DNA of 64,000 bases. Origin: Mytilus edulis. Its lineage: Eukaryota; Mollusca; Bivalvia; Mytilida; Mytilidae. The position numbers were made by a program, and so were the translations under genes. The stretch covers positions 33,078,193 through 33,142,192 of the forward strand of contig NC_092354.1 in assembly GCF_963676685.1 (NCBI RefSeq). Reading direction: 5' to 3'. Shown here piece by piece: positions 40,732-55,070 of this stretch. The number at the start of each line of letters is the position of its first letter. Positions within the stretch are counted from its first letter, which is position 1. The notes below the pieces were generated by a model. That model made no database searches, was not told the DNA's origin, and worked only from the letters and a program-made list of their open reading frames with translations.

Positions 40732-42890
40732 AATAATTTGTTATGAAAATACCTTTGGAATATATGAGTATATATAATGATTTAACTATTACGCAATATT
40801 TAAAAAAGTTGCTGATTTTTCTTACGAAACATAAAATGAAATGGCATTAGGAATAACATGAGTTCGTTTTCTGACGGTAATACCATATTCGTTTGCATCA
40901 TTTGGATTATTAAAAGTGTTATATTTATAACAAATAATTTGGATTATGTGATTTTTAAGAAGTCAACGTTTGAAAATGTATCATTAAATTTTTATTTTTT
41001 TTAAAGTTTTTACATTCATTTTGTCCCATCTTTTAACACCAACCTTTGAAATTAAGTCAACACTATGCTTTTCCTGACTTCGTGTAAAATAAATACAATT
41101 AAGTTAAGAATAAGTTACTAAAACCATAAACGTTATGAGGATCAAGTAGGTCCAAATCGGGGTCCAAAATAAAATTTGTTTGATTTCAACAAAAATTGAA
41201 TATATGGGGTTTTTCAATATGCTGAATCTAACCATGCATTTAGATTTTTTTAATTTTTGGGCCCGGTTATCAAATTGGTCCACATTGAGGTCTAAAGGGT
41301 TCAAAATTGAACATTATTTGATTTTATCAAAAATTGAATTCTTGATGTTCTTTGGTATACTGAATCTAACCGTGTTAGATTTTGGATATTGGACCATACT
41401 AGGTAAATGTCAAAATAAAATTTTTAAGTTTTTAAGTTTAAGTTCTTATAGTGCGGTGACTGAAGGCAGATTTTTTGGAATTTAATCTCCCCACCGAACA
41501 CACACCCACATAATATATCATTGGAAAGAGGAAATCGTGTACTATAATAATATGCCTGTCGTCAGGACTTGATGTGGTCACATTTTTTTAAAATTGAGGT
41601 CAAAGGTCATATGTAAAAATCTGTGAAAGTTTGGGAGGGTTTCAATTTTGACATTTTGTTCTATTTCTAAACTCTACCTTTATATAAATGATACTGTTTT
41701 GGCTTTAGTAATGTTTGTTTTTATACATAAACCTTAAACATTGAGATTTTTTTTTATCAAAAAAAATCCTAAAACGACGTTTTATAAACAAAACTTCAAA
41801 AATCAAGTTTTCAACCTATAAAATGTTTAAAGCACCTTAACCTTATGAAAAATATCAATTTCAGGTAAAAATCAAGTGTCATACAGGACAATACTTTAAA
41901 ATTATTTTTTAAACTATCATAGTGGGTGAGTAATCAAAACAAAGCCATATAACACTACAGTAAAATATGACCTCAAATTGAATTTGCGGATACTTCAGTT
42001 TTTTTTATAGACTACTCGTTGCTTTTGGTTTTTTTTCACAATTATTACTGCTACCATAGTATTATCTTTTGTTGTGTATTTAACTCTGGTTAATATCTAT
42101 TACATTATAGATTTTGTAACTATATCCCCCCTTTTATTTCTTGCAACGTACCCCAAACTTCAAAAGTATTCCATATAAAAAAAGATGTGATATGATTGCA
42201 AATGAGACAACTCTCCAAATGAGACCAAATGAACATAAAACAATTATAGGTCCCGTACGGGCTTCAACAATGAGTAAAATTCATACTGCATAGTCTTCAA
42301 TTCCCGAAATGAATAATGTAAAACAAACAAAAACTCTAACGACCTAATTAATGTACAAAATAAATAAGAAAGAAACAAATATAGTATATAGAAACACTGC
42401 ATTACCGTCTCGTGACTTGAAACAGACACATACAGATATTGGCGGAGTTTAACTTTTTTAAGGGCACGTCAACACTCCCCTAACCTCGGACTGGAACCGT
42501 GTGTACCAGTGCAACAAGCTTTATACCAAACCAACCGTTATCTCCATCATCTTCATTTTCATCAACCGTCACAAGACATGTTTTAATATTTCTACACATT
42601 TCATTCATGGCCACAGGTCTGCACATGAAAGGTTCTGCTCAAAGCAAACACTTTATTTTGAGTTTTTCTTTACAAGTACAGACAAGGTATTGTAGGAAGT
42701 CCGAACACATTTGTTCCTACAAAAATACCAGCTTCAAACCATCCCTATCAATTCATCCAAGATTTTAAAAGAGATCTAAAAGGGGGGTTAGGAAGGTGTG
42801 ATGACATCCATATGCTTGTCTGCAAAGATGCTGGGGAAACATTATACACGAGACGTACGCACTATCTTGAATTCTCTCAATTCCATGGTT

Positions 42891-44134
42891 GGTAACACAT
42901 TAGATAGCGTCGCACTTTACTTCAAGAAGCATAAAATCCATTAGCATTCAATGTTTCAACAAGATGTTTTGAACCAAACTCATGGTACATTTGTAAACAC
43001 AATCCTAAATGAAAAGGAGTAAAACAAAAACGATTGCCTAAACAATTGCTTAGCATTTTCCACAATTTCTCTGGTGCCATTTCCTGAGAATAGTCTTGAC
43101 TGTATGCATTTTCATTGAGTAACCATAGAATGAATTGCAATAAATACGAAGGCATTGGCTGAATTAAGAACGAAGAGACAATTCATCCGAAATTGGGTAG
43201 TCTTCTTCAGAGTTTCGATGTCTTTTCTAAGTAAACTTGCAGCGGAATGAAATATCTGTCCGTTATGTGTGTCTATTACAGTTGACATTGAGATTTTAAG
43301 GTCAGTTTTCAATTGACTAGAAGCTTATATGGCATCTTAAATAGTTATTTTGCTATTACATATTATGTTACATTTGCCTTGAACTTGTTGAAGTTGTTTG
43401 ACAACTGAATTTCTATAGAAATAAATTAGTTTAGACTGAATTTTACATGTAGAATATTTTAAATTAGAATCAGCCGGAAGAAATGATCTATATTTATCGA
43501 GTAACGGTGTCATGAGGAATCGTTGTCAATAGCCGAAATAAAATTACTAAAAGCAGTATCGTGTTTTGAGATATCTGCTTCCACGGGTTTGGATTTTTTT
43601 TTTTTACGTTTTGGGAAACTATTTCAACTGTAACTTTATCTGACAGGGATAAAACATTTTTAATACGCTCATCTGATTCAAACTTGAGTAATTTTCTACT
43701 TTCTAAAATGTTTTGTTGCAACAAAATATACAAGCGCTCCAGTTGAACGACTGCATTCTAGAACGTGTACAAATACCCGAAACTGAGGGACAACAGTCAG
43801 ATAATTGTATGTCGTCATTAAATATTAGACAAGAAGCTTTCTCGCTCTAAAAGGGGGAACAAATATGTTTACTTGTGCAAGTTTTGTAGCATGAACGATG
43901 AATAACTGCCTGCACGGAGTTTTTCAAATTAACAGCTTTTGCATGAAACAGCTTAATGTTCACCTCATCCAATCTTTTATGTAATGCAGATACAAAAATC
44001 GACTTCCCTAAACTGGTAAATTGACTCAAAATTTCAATAGAGGTTTTTTTATTTGGCATATTATGCACTGCATAAAATGCAACGAGTTTTGTCTTTTCTT
44101 TGAACTTAATGGAGCAAGTTGCAAAGGACTTGAC
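42891..44134 (-). pseudogene. Mirror of the decayed transposon-associated gene
   Basis: This is the reverse complement of 27661-28905. Because the homopolymer at 43594-43605 is one base shorter here, the middle segment reads differently after VSQNVKKK. Confidence 0.45.
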
Positions 44135-44991
44135 ATATCACGGAGTATTTACTGAAACTATCCGTCAATTATTTTGATTTTACAATAAGACTTTTCTGAC
44201 AAAGTATATTTGATGTTTTATAACGAAAAAACATAGAATATAAACATATACAAACAAAGTACGTGGCATATATCAGTGCACTGTAATTGAAAATATGTGT
44301 ATATAATAGCGAAAAAGGTAGTAATTTCATATATCATTTGAGAGCAAATTATTGACTAATACACAAAATGTGACGGAAGGCAAGTGATTGAGTTCCGTGT
44401 TGAAATTGAAGATATTTACTCCATTCTTTTTCCATTGATTTCTTAAGTTTTTTTTCATATTTTGGTTCCGAAATTTTTATCACTAATTAGTTTTATTAAA
44501 TATTATATGCTTAAAATATTATGGGATAATTTTTATTACTACTATGAAGAGGAAACTAAAGTTTGAGTCTGAATTTGCAATTAAAATTACCTCAATTTCA
44601 AATAGTCTAAACTTCGCAAATTTTATAGATTACAAGAAAATAAAATACTGAATGGAATATTTTGACATATAAAAATAGCTTCAGGAAAAACTATTTCAAT
44701 TAAATGTAAGCAAACATACACATTTTTTCATTTTGAAAAAGGGGGGTTGAAACTCTCCAATATACTACCAGTCATTAAAACGACTTTTTAGAAAAAAGTG
44801 ACCGTACGAAATTCTGACGACAGGGCAAAAACTAAAGAAGACATATTTGTCTTTAAGTTAAGACCATTTTTAGCCGTGTGTTATTTGGGGAGATTAAACT
44901 CGCGATCTAGACGACTTTTTACACTTCTGTCACTGCACTATTAGACCACATTCATTCTGTGTCAGAAACCTATGTTGTGTCAACTATTTAA

Positions 44992-45801
44992 TCACAATCC
45001 AAATTTTGCTAACTTCTTATCTATCTTTCTTTCTAAGACGTTCCTGCATGAAGTCAGCTCATAATGATAAAGAAACAAGTCGGCAAGTAGAGGGGCACAG
45101 TTTGTTTCCATTGGGATGCCGACAGTTTGTTGAAAAACACGTCCTCCGTACGTTACAAATATGTTGTCAATCAAGAAATCAAGCATCTTGATAAAATCGG
45201 TTTCAGAGAATTTTTTGTTTGAATCAGAGTGATTTTTACCCCTTCCTAAGACAAGATACTTGTATCTACGTTGGCCATACTTTTTTATGAAGCAAAGTAA
45301 TACCAACTCTTTCAAATTGTCTTTTAGTTTGGAATGTGGAATACTTGTGTAAAGAGTAGAAAAGTCAAATGTTTTAATACTGTTACAAGATGAAAGAGAG
45401 TTAGATTGTATGTACTCTAAAAGATCTTTGGAATTTTTAAGTATCCACATCTGATTCACGCCACCTCTAGAATAGGCAGTTTCACAATAACTTTGAAGCC
45501 CGTCTTTGATTGCTGATAAAATAGATGTTAATAATTTAGAAAGAGGTTTCGTGGAGCACTTGGAAGACCCAGCAAAATACCGTTGTTTGTAAGGACACTT
45601 ATGTAGTTTAGGTATCCAATACAGTGATGGAAGATCCAGTTCTTCATCTTTAGTTGAAATACCAAAGGAACAAAGAACAGACCTATGATTATCCAGGATT
45701 TCCTCTTTGGTAAGTGTCGTGAGGGTATTTGGTGAAAGATTTGTCAGGTCAGGATGAAATCTCTCAACAAACGGGATTGTATTTGTCTGGGCCGTCTTTT
45801 C
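44992..45801 (-). pseudogene. Mirror of the Penelope-like reverse transcriptase fragment
   Basis: This is the reverse complement of 25994-26803, with identical motifs and truncation. Confidence 0.65.
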
Positions 45802-45894
45802 TTAGTATTCAAGTAGGTTTGTTCGGTCGTTTTCTTTTGCTTTACCGAAAGCTTCTGAAATATTTTTGTTCTTATAAATGCATAGTATACTCTC

Positions 45895-46724
45895 TCTCAA
45901 TTACATTATCTAAAGCTGGGAAGAATTGTTGGGCCAGTAGTATTGATGCTATCTTAAAATTACTTGATTTAAAAGAGTATCGGGTGCTCTCATTTAAAAT
46001 AAACATTAGAAATATGGTGAAAGAAAAATTATACTTAAAGTACTGCAGCATATGGAAGAAAGAATTCTTTAATGATAAAAGACAAAATAAGACCTCTGAA
46101 AATAACCTTAGAACTTAGCGATTATGTAAACCAAATTTTAATTTTGAGCCTTACTTACTGAAATTACCATTTATTCAAAGATGTGTTTTAACAAGATTTA
46201 AAATTGGAGCTCACAAACTTGAAATAGAAAAAGGTCGTTACTTTAACATTAAACTAGAAAAAAGAATATGCAAACTCTGTAATGAGGATTGATTAATTGA
46301 TTGTTGGTTGCTTAACGTCCAGTGGCAAATATTTCATGCATATTCAGGACGAGAACAAGTTCACAATAAATACAATAGGTAGGTTGATACAATAGAGGCC
46401 ATCTGGGATGATGGTCGAGATAATTTGGATTGCCACTAGAAAATGAGGGTATATTGGATAAGGACAGGCCACATACGGACCCCTCAAAGAGTTGTTGCAA
46501 GGGTTCTTAACGTGCAAAGAGCGTGGCACTCTCTTTACACGAGGCATCGGATTTAACGTCCCCCTTCTGACCGGACGTGACTGCGAACTTGATACATCCC
46601 GCACAGCCAAATGGACGCCCCACTTCAAGCGTTTTACTGCCGGTCGGGAGAAGACCAAGTGACCATATTTCTATACCCCAGTCACCCTTTGGGGTCTGTA
46701 ATGAGGAAATAGAAGATGAAAAGT
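45895..46724 (+). mobile_element. Mirror of the interrupted LINE ORF2 3' fragment
   Basis: This is the reverse complement of 25071-25900. Coding remnants are readable on the plus strand from about 45900 to 46285 and 46695-46724. Confidence 0.65.
46289..46694 (-). mobile_element. SINE-like element, mirror of copy 3
   Basis: This is the reverse complement of 25101-25506, with the same 13-bp flanking duplication. Confidence 0.85.
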
Positions 46725-48788
46725 AAAAACACAACAATACTGAACTCCGAGGAAAATTCAAAAAGGAAAGTCCAAAGACATCAAACGAATGGATAACAAC
46801 TGTCACATTCCTTTCCTAATGTAGAAAATGGTGGATTTATAGCTAGCCAAACCTCTCACTTGTATGACAGTCGCATCAAATTCCATTACAATGTCAACGA
46901 TGCATGAACAAAACAAACATACTCACAGAGTAAAAATGTCAAAAATAGGGATACAGCAGTCAATATTGTGCAATCATCTTAATATCACTATAAAACAAGT
47001 GCATTTTCTTTTAACATGAAAAGATCTGGATAATGTAAGAAATCCCTTTCTAAGCAAAATATATCGAAAAAATAAAAATATTTCAAAACTTGACAACAAA
47101 TCTCTTTTTATTTGGCTAATGGGAAATGAAGATAAAAAGATTTTGATAATAGTTTGTCAATTATTAGAGGTTTAAAATATAAACAGAAATACAATATTAA
47201 ATTAGATTTCTCTATACAAAGATAAAGAATGATATGTGTGATAAAATATACATTTACTTAAGTACTTTTTCATTTTAAGCCATGGCGTTGTCAGTATGTT
47301 TTTAGATTTATGAGTTTTACGGTTCCTTTGGTATCTTTCGTCCCTCTTTTATTTCTTTTACATTTAATAAATTGTTAGTATACTATGATGTGTGCTGTCC
47401 AATTAAGAGACCAGAGTAATAGACAATTGGTCATATTATATTATATTTTTTTATTATTAAAAATTGCCTACTTCATTTGCTTTAATATTTTATATCAATC
47501 AATTAAATCAAAATCAATCATATTATGTACTTTGTTTAACCTATTTTTAATTTACTTTACATTAGGTTTGAAAAATATATAATACTTATTCTGCTCATTG
47601 TGGGTGCCGTGACTGGCAAATAAAATATTTGTTTGTTTGATTGTTTTCTTGCTCTTATGTCATAACAACCGACCTTCACACCAAAAAAACTGATAAACAC
47701 CAATTTCTCTCTCCGAAAAGTTGTCACCCGAAACACTGCTCCCGGAGCAATCCGTACAGCCAAGCCATCATGTTAAAAAAGAATTTGTTAATCGTTATCA
47801 AAATTGTTACACCATCGTTGGGGGGGGGGGGGGACTCAGAAGCATCTTTTAATTATTTATATTGTTTAAGTTCTATCCATTAGATACACTTGACGGAAGA
47901 AACTTATGTCATTGTACCAGAAGTGTCAATTATTTTTTCTACGTCCACAAGTAATGGAAAATATATTTGTCGTTTATAGTGTAAAGATGTAACAGTTACT
48001 TTGCTCCGGCGGAACTGTTCAACTAGTTATTTCGTTCCGATGGCACTTTTCAACTAGTTGTTTTATTTCGAGTGCAGTTGAAAATTTCCGGAAAAAAGTT
48101 GCTTGTTGGAAAGTCTCAGAACAATGTTCTGACTGAACACTACTAGGTAGTCAAATTTAAGTTGTATTTCATAGATCATTTAAAACGAAATATGTTGCAT
48201 TATCATGTAAATTTAGTATTCACTAGAACACACCCGTGAAATCGCGGGTCCGTGACTGAATTAAAGTATATAACTTTGCGTAATTCTTATTGTAGTATTG
48301 GTATTGTCTTCTAATAAAGTCATGCCGATTATAAGATGCATAGTTTTTTTCTGCTTTTAAAATATTTCTGCTTGAACCCGTCAACCTGAAACTTATCAGT
48401 AATATTTATTATTTGGAAAACAAAAGGTCATTGAAAGGAGTATTTTTTAATCAACAGCATTGTCCTATATAAGTTATAAATAAAGTGGAATTCTTTGATT
48501 TACTGTTTTACGTCATGCCCGCTAACAAATTGAAAACTACCTATACGCCTTATTTTCAAGTGCAGATTTTAAGTATTCGTATGGTCATCTTAGAAAGTCT
48601 TACTGATTAAAATACTACAATAGGGAACAAATAAACAATGATTGAATTTGGTAGTGCCAACCCTGTGATTATGACCCGTCTTATACATGTAGCATCCTAA
48701 ATACAACTTTTGGTGGTGCGCCTGTCAGATGCAGAACGAACAGATAAGGTAATAGGTAACAGGTGAATATATATTATAATATTGGTCA

Positions 48789-49210
48789 CCAAGGGTGACT
48801 GGGGTATAGAAATATGGTCACTTGGTCTTCTCCCGACCGGCAGTAAAACGCTTGCCGAAGTGGGGCGTCCGTTTGGCTGTGCGGGATGTATCAAGTTCGC
48901 AGTCACGTCCTGTCAGAAGGGGGACGTTAAATCCGATGCCTCGTGTAAAGAGACTGCCACGCACTTTGCACGTTAAGAACCCTTGCAACAACTCTTTGAG
49001 GGGTCCGTAGGTGGCCTGTTGCAAGGCAAAATTTCTGTCCCATCCAATATACCCTCATTTTCCAGTGGTAGTCCAAATTTCCCCGACCATCATCCCAGAT
49101 GGTCTCTATTGTATCAACCTACCTATTGTATTTATTGTGAACTTGTTCTCGTCCTGAATATATGCATGAAACATTTGCCACTGGACGTTAAGCAACCAAC
49201 AATCAATCAA
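48789..49210 (+). mobile_element. SINE-like element, mirror of copy 2
   Basis: This is the reverse complement of 22582-23003. Confidence 0.7.
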
Positions 49211-50018
49211 TATAATATAATCAACACCGTTGTCGTATATTAGCTATATAAAACGTTGTATTCTTGGATTTGTCTTTTTTACCAGATGACAGCTGACAAA
49301 TTGGACCTCGTAATTTTAGTATTAGAGATAGTACCCTCAATTTCAGATTTATGTATAACAATAAATTAGAACTTAAACCGTTTTTTTTTTACCTTGCATC
49401 AATTCTTCAAATGGAACATTGTGTGACTGGTTGAAAAGTTCCGTTGGAACTTTTGGGCTTGTTTGTAAGTTCTGGTTTTGACTTCTTTGCCAAATAGGAC
49501 CTTTGTGACTAGTTGGTAAGTCTCTATTGACTTTTGTAAACAGTATATCGGTTCCCCTTTTAAAGGATGAAATATAATACGTTGCGCTTAATAAAATACA
49601 TAATTTGGGGCAAATAAAGGCAACAGTAGTATACCGCTGTTCAAAGGGTAGACATATTTACGGGTCAAAAGGTTAAGGCCTCTATAATCTATAATACAGA
49701 ATCTCCAAGTCTGGTCCTTTTTCCTACAGAGTAAAACTAGGGAACTCCAGGGACTACTAGTATTACTGTGCTCAGTTATGCTATTTTATGTCATCTTTCA
49801 ACATTTTGTCAATTTCTTGACTAGTTATGTCTTTCCAGACAAAAGCAACTATGAGTCTATCCTTGGGGGATGATTCGGATGGCCCTGGCTTCACCAGTAT
49901 CTGAAGTATGCTTTACAATGTCCGTGAGACTTAATTTTCTTTCTGGTACCAAGAAAATATTCAAACAATCTGAATATTCAATTATACAAGATCTGTTATG
50001 AAAAAAATTGGTGTAAAG

Positions 50019-50504
50019 TTTAATTACACTGGCCTAATTTAATAAACATGCCTTGGCTGGGCCAAAGTGGTTGATGATAGCTTGCTTCCGGCATTCAGAA
50101 CGTAGCGACTTGAAAGTTTCATTGTTTGTTTTTCCATCACACTGGGTGTGAATTACATGTGTTTCAATTATTGCATCTTTTACATTTAAAGCAGAATATA
50201 TGTTCATTTTCATCTAATATGTCAAGATCATTACCCGTTAAACAATCACGGAGTTTAGCTGGGGGTTCGATGCACGTGTATTTATCGCGTCCGCCATTAT
50301 GTGTGTGAATTTGGTGATACACCAAAATTAAAATATAAATGTGGGTAATTGATAACTCTTACCTCTTCATTCCACATCTTCTAAATAAATTACAGCATTA
50401 GCATCACCGACACTGATGTTCCAATATTAATAGTGTCGATTCATACAAATAATTTACATTTGTATCGGACAAAAATATCTACTTCTTGTTTACTTATTCA
50501 CCGG
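50019..50504 (-). mobile_element. Mirror of the 5'-end LINE fragment
   Basis: This is the reverse complement of 21288-21773. Confidence 0.8.
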
Positions 50505-50906
50505 AAGTACTATGTGTCAACTTACTTCTTGGGGTAACTCATTATTGTTAAATTTTTCCTTTTTTACTCTTTATCACAATTTTTCTATAATCCTTGAATT
50601 AAGAGCTTTCAAGGTAAAAATATCTTTATATTGAAAAGTAAGTTGTATTTGTTAATAATACAAACTTTCATTTTTGACTAAAAACCTATGTAAAGTGACA
50701 CTTTTTTTGTATATTTGATAGATTTTCATATTTAAGTTTGAATAGGAGCGTTTTTAATGACTTAATCAGTTAAACTCTTTCACATATATTAGTTGAATCA
50801 ACTGAAATGGACTCCTAAGTGTGGTAAAAGTGTTCAAATTTTTTTAGTTCGATGAATCTGAAATTTGAGGCCAAAATCGGTCCTTTCCGGACCTACTCCT
50901 TTCTCG

Positions 50907-51230
50907 TCACATGATTTTAGCGGCTTCGCAACCCAAAGACTTGCATAATGACCGTACATTAAAACCATATTTCATCAATGCTTTAGCAGACCTCCAATTC
51001 TTTTCAAGATATATAGACATAAATATATCAAAAGCATTTTTCCATTGGTGAAAGGACAAAAGCTCTTTGTAAGGCTTCCTATTTGAAATCGTTATATTTA
51101 AATTCTCAAATAATGTATCATCAATGTAAGAAGGTAACAATAGAGCAAAATTTACATAATTATCACACCAAACATCAGATTTAACCTTACTGCTGACATG
51201 ATAATCTAAAGGTAAAGTATGTCTCAACAT
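50907..51230 (-). pseudogene. Mirror copy of the transposon-associated fragment
   Basis: This is the reverse complement of 20562-20885. Confidence 0.4.
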
Positions 51231-51402
51231 TTTACAAGCAAATGCATTCTTTTCATGTGAGTTTTTTTAGTTTAGCAGCTCACCACCAGAAGAAGTGTTG
51301 ATATTCGGGTCTGATGACATTGGCGGTTGAAAGACAGCTAGCATTGGTCACTGAGTCATTTTTTGACGAATTTTACAGGTTTTGAAGTTCAAATCGAAAT
51401 AG

Positions 51403-52609
51403 TTATCACATCTTAGAGATCCAGATGCTGCCATAAATGCTGCAACTTTCAGGAAAGATGACATTATAACCACAAGAAATATGACATTATAACCACAAGA
51501 GAAGGGAAAAGCCTGATAAGTAAATTTTTGGCGGCAAATGCTGTAGACCTTCGAATAGATACTAATGTTATACTCGACATAGATAGCGAATTGAATCTAC
51601 AGAGAATACAATGCCATCATGGGGAACATTGTACCTGTGAGTATTACACACAACCAATAAGGTGTATCTTTAAAAAATCACAGCAACAACCAACTGTTCA
51701 GGATTTAATCACTGTCTCCCAAAGAAAGGGAGAGGCAGAAATGGCCCAGATAGATTGGCTTCTTGGTGAACAATCGAAACTATCTCCCTCCATGTCAGCT
51801 TGTAGCATACTAACATCAGGTGATATTGATGCAATTCCGATACATCTTTATTCATTATCCAAGAAGTGGCCACAAGTAAATGGAAGATACAGTCACACTG
51901 TTTCTGTGATTTTACAAAAGCCACACAAAAAAATGGACATATATAATCTTACAGACATGATGGAAATCTTAGAAAGTAGTTTTAAAAATGAGGATGTTAT
52001 TGTGAAAAAAGTATCCATCGTTCTTTGTATGGGAGGCAATGATTTTATCCCAAAATTCCATAATATTTCACATAAGAAGATGCTAAGTCTATTTATGTCA
52101 AATGAACATTTTCGTCTGAACTTGTTTGAGAAATCTGAGAAAATTATCCACTAACTTAATACAACAGTGTACAAAGATTTTGTCAAAACCTTATTTTCTT
52201 CTATGTCTAACATTCAAGATTCTTTTGAAGAAGTAAGACACAACTCAATGTTTTGCAAACAGCGGAAAACCAAAAACAAGGTGGACACAAACTTACTCCG
52301 GAATGCAAAACTGTGGCTGCCCCTGAATCTTGTTTAGATAGAATGGCAGAGCTGGTTAATTTGCAAATTGAATATTTGGAAACTACTGGAGATTCAATGG
52401 CAAAATTGCCAAACTTTTAAGAAAAGGACTGTTTGAAAATGACAGAAACAGGTGAAGTTGAGTACCATTTTGGACCTCTAGCCCGGGAAAACATTGAAGA
52501 TTTGTTAGGAAACCATAAAAGACAAATGAAGGAAACACCACAGAAAGGGAAGAGAAAGAAAAAAATGCTTACATCAACGCCATCTAAGGCAAATACTTTA
52601 TCTAAATAA
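51403..52609 (+). pseudogene. Mirror copy of the PIN/FEN-like decayed gene
   Basis: The main frame is 51528-52154, the 23-bp duplication 51459-51499 and the terminal basic tail ends at 52609. All breaks match the left arm. Confidence 0.5.
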
Positions 52610-55070
52610 ATGCATATGATGATGACAATTGTTGACTCTATGAAACTAAAATTATTAAAATACTATGCTTATTTGTAATGAAGATTTTTTTTCCCCAATT
52701 TAAAGGACGTGCAAAAATCTAGTGTACATTTTGGACAAAATCATATTTCATAAAAGTAAATGCAACATTCTTGTGTATATTTTAGACAAAACCATGTTTT
52801 ATCGAAGTTAAATGTTTAATTCATGTGCAAGTTTTATACAAAATATCAGCAGCAAATTCGAACAGATATTAGAAAATAAATAAATTATTTCATTTTTATC
52901 ATTTTTCTCTTTTTGTTTTCTGTGTTTCAGTTTTCACTGAAGTTATTATGTATGTTTGTGTTTGTATACCTGCACTTAAAGATTCATGTCTTTAGTGTAA
53001 AGATTTTCAGCAACTTTTTATCACAAATAAATGGTATGTTTGTCAGTAAATATATTTTTGTAAAGCCTTGATGATATTTTCTTGAAAGATATATTTCTAT
53101 ATAATCTTTTTAAAAATGCATATATATAGTTTTCTGTTAAACTGTCTGAAATATACATGTTTAATATAGGTTTATATTTCACATTCACTTTTTAAATCTG
53201 ATTACAACAGTTTATTTAAAATTAGAGATCTTTTACCCCCCCCCCTTTTTTTTCTTCTCTTTTCTACGTTAACCTTTGTATTGTAAAGAAAATATCTGAT
53301 TCAGAGTTAAAATCTATTTTTATCTCTGATCATGTTTCATCGAATGAAGCTGTGTATCTAGCAGCATGGGGTTAATATAAATGACATGTTAATTTGAAGT
53401 TATGCAGTTAACTGATAAAAATACTGATAAGGTGCCTAGTCAAAACGACAAGGTTTCACTGGCTTATTTTAGAGAGTGTATACAAGAATCATGAATAATT
53501 TGTGATATTTCCGATATTAAAGCGTCACATCAGATTGCTTAAAGAAATCCCTTTGAAAACGCTATGATAGAAATGAGAAAAAGTATAGCAGACCACTGTG
53601 AGTGACAAACTTCTTTGGCAATAATGTAACTATCAAAATTATTTACAATGAACAGGACACAAATAATGAAAAATGTAAACTGTTTTGATAACCTAGATCT
53701 TTTGGTCCATTGGTAAATATTGTTTATAATTACTGCATATTTTCTAATCAACGTTCAATATTTATTTTCAGATCTGCTTACCGAATTGATTATTCCGACA
53801 GTTACTGTCAACTACAGAACATGAACTATCACTCACAAAACCATCAGATATACTCACAACTCCAATATCTTCAGACACATCTTCAACTGCACAACTTAGA
53901 AGAGCATAAAATACTATACACACAGTAACAAACCAAAAACCATTATTCTCATCTACATATACATCAACATCTACAAAATCGTCCGGCCTACTCATATCTA
54001 TAGACACACCCCCAACTGCACAACTTGGGACGAACAAAAAAAAACTATACAATCAGTTTCAAACAAAAAACTTACGCTTGCACCTTCATCAACATTTACA
54101 AAACCATCAATCACGCTCACAACTATAATTCATACACCCACTGTAATACCTAACACAGCCTCAACTAAAAAAGCTATGCACTCACTATGAATGTACCAAT
54201 CAGATGATGTTTGGATAAAATAACACATTGATAACTTAAACAGCTATTACTTAAATAAAACATACAAATTCATTTTTTTTAAAGGCTGAATAGTGAAAAA
54301 ACACAAATGATAATTTCTTGTGTGTCTTTAAAAATTAGCAAAAGGAAATTAGATAAAATGTGTAGGGTATATTATTACCAAGTCAGGAATATGACAGTTG
54401 TTATCCATTCGTTTGATGTGTTTGGACTTTTGATTTTGCCTTTTGATTTTCCTTTTTGAATTTTCCTCGGAGTTCAGTATTTTTGTGTTTTTACTTTTTA
54501 TAATTTTGTTACTGCATGTATGGAAAGATGTTTTTAATTTCTCGTTTTTTTTTCAGATAAAGAAACTAATGTTACATTTCAAACCATGTCCACTACAGGA
54601 TAAACAAATATACCACCATTTTGGGGGAAGGGGGTCATAGCCAATAGACCAGTCATCTTCTGGAAGGACCGATTCCCGAAGGCAACAACATGCACTAACA
54701 CTTAAGTTCTGCCAACCTTATATATTTTTGATTGATTTGTGCAAAACAGGAATTTCTTAACTAGGAGTTAAAATGTATATGGCAGAAATATTGGGTAGAG
54801 AAAGAATCAAGTGAATAAGATAGACGATCAAGTCGAAAAGGAAGTTGTGAATGCGATTCAATCCTACCGAGTGATTGATTGTGGGTTGCATAACGTCCAG
54901 TGGTAATATTTACCTGTAACTAGTTGATATTCTTAGCAGTTTGGATAAATCTGCCTTCTCTTTCTTTACTTAATTCACTGAATATTGCCTCTGAACGAGT
55001 ACATGTATCAACATAATGAGATGTGTTGGCTGGAGCGAAATAAAAATTTAATACCAACTATAATACTTAC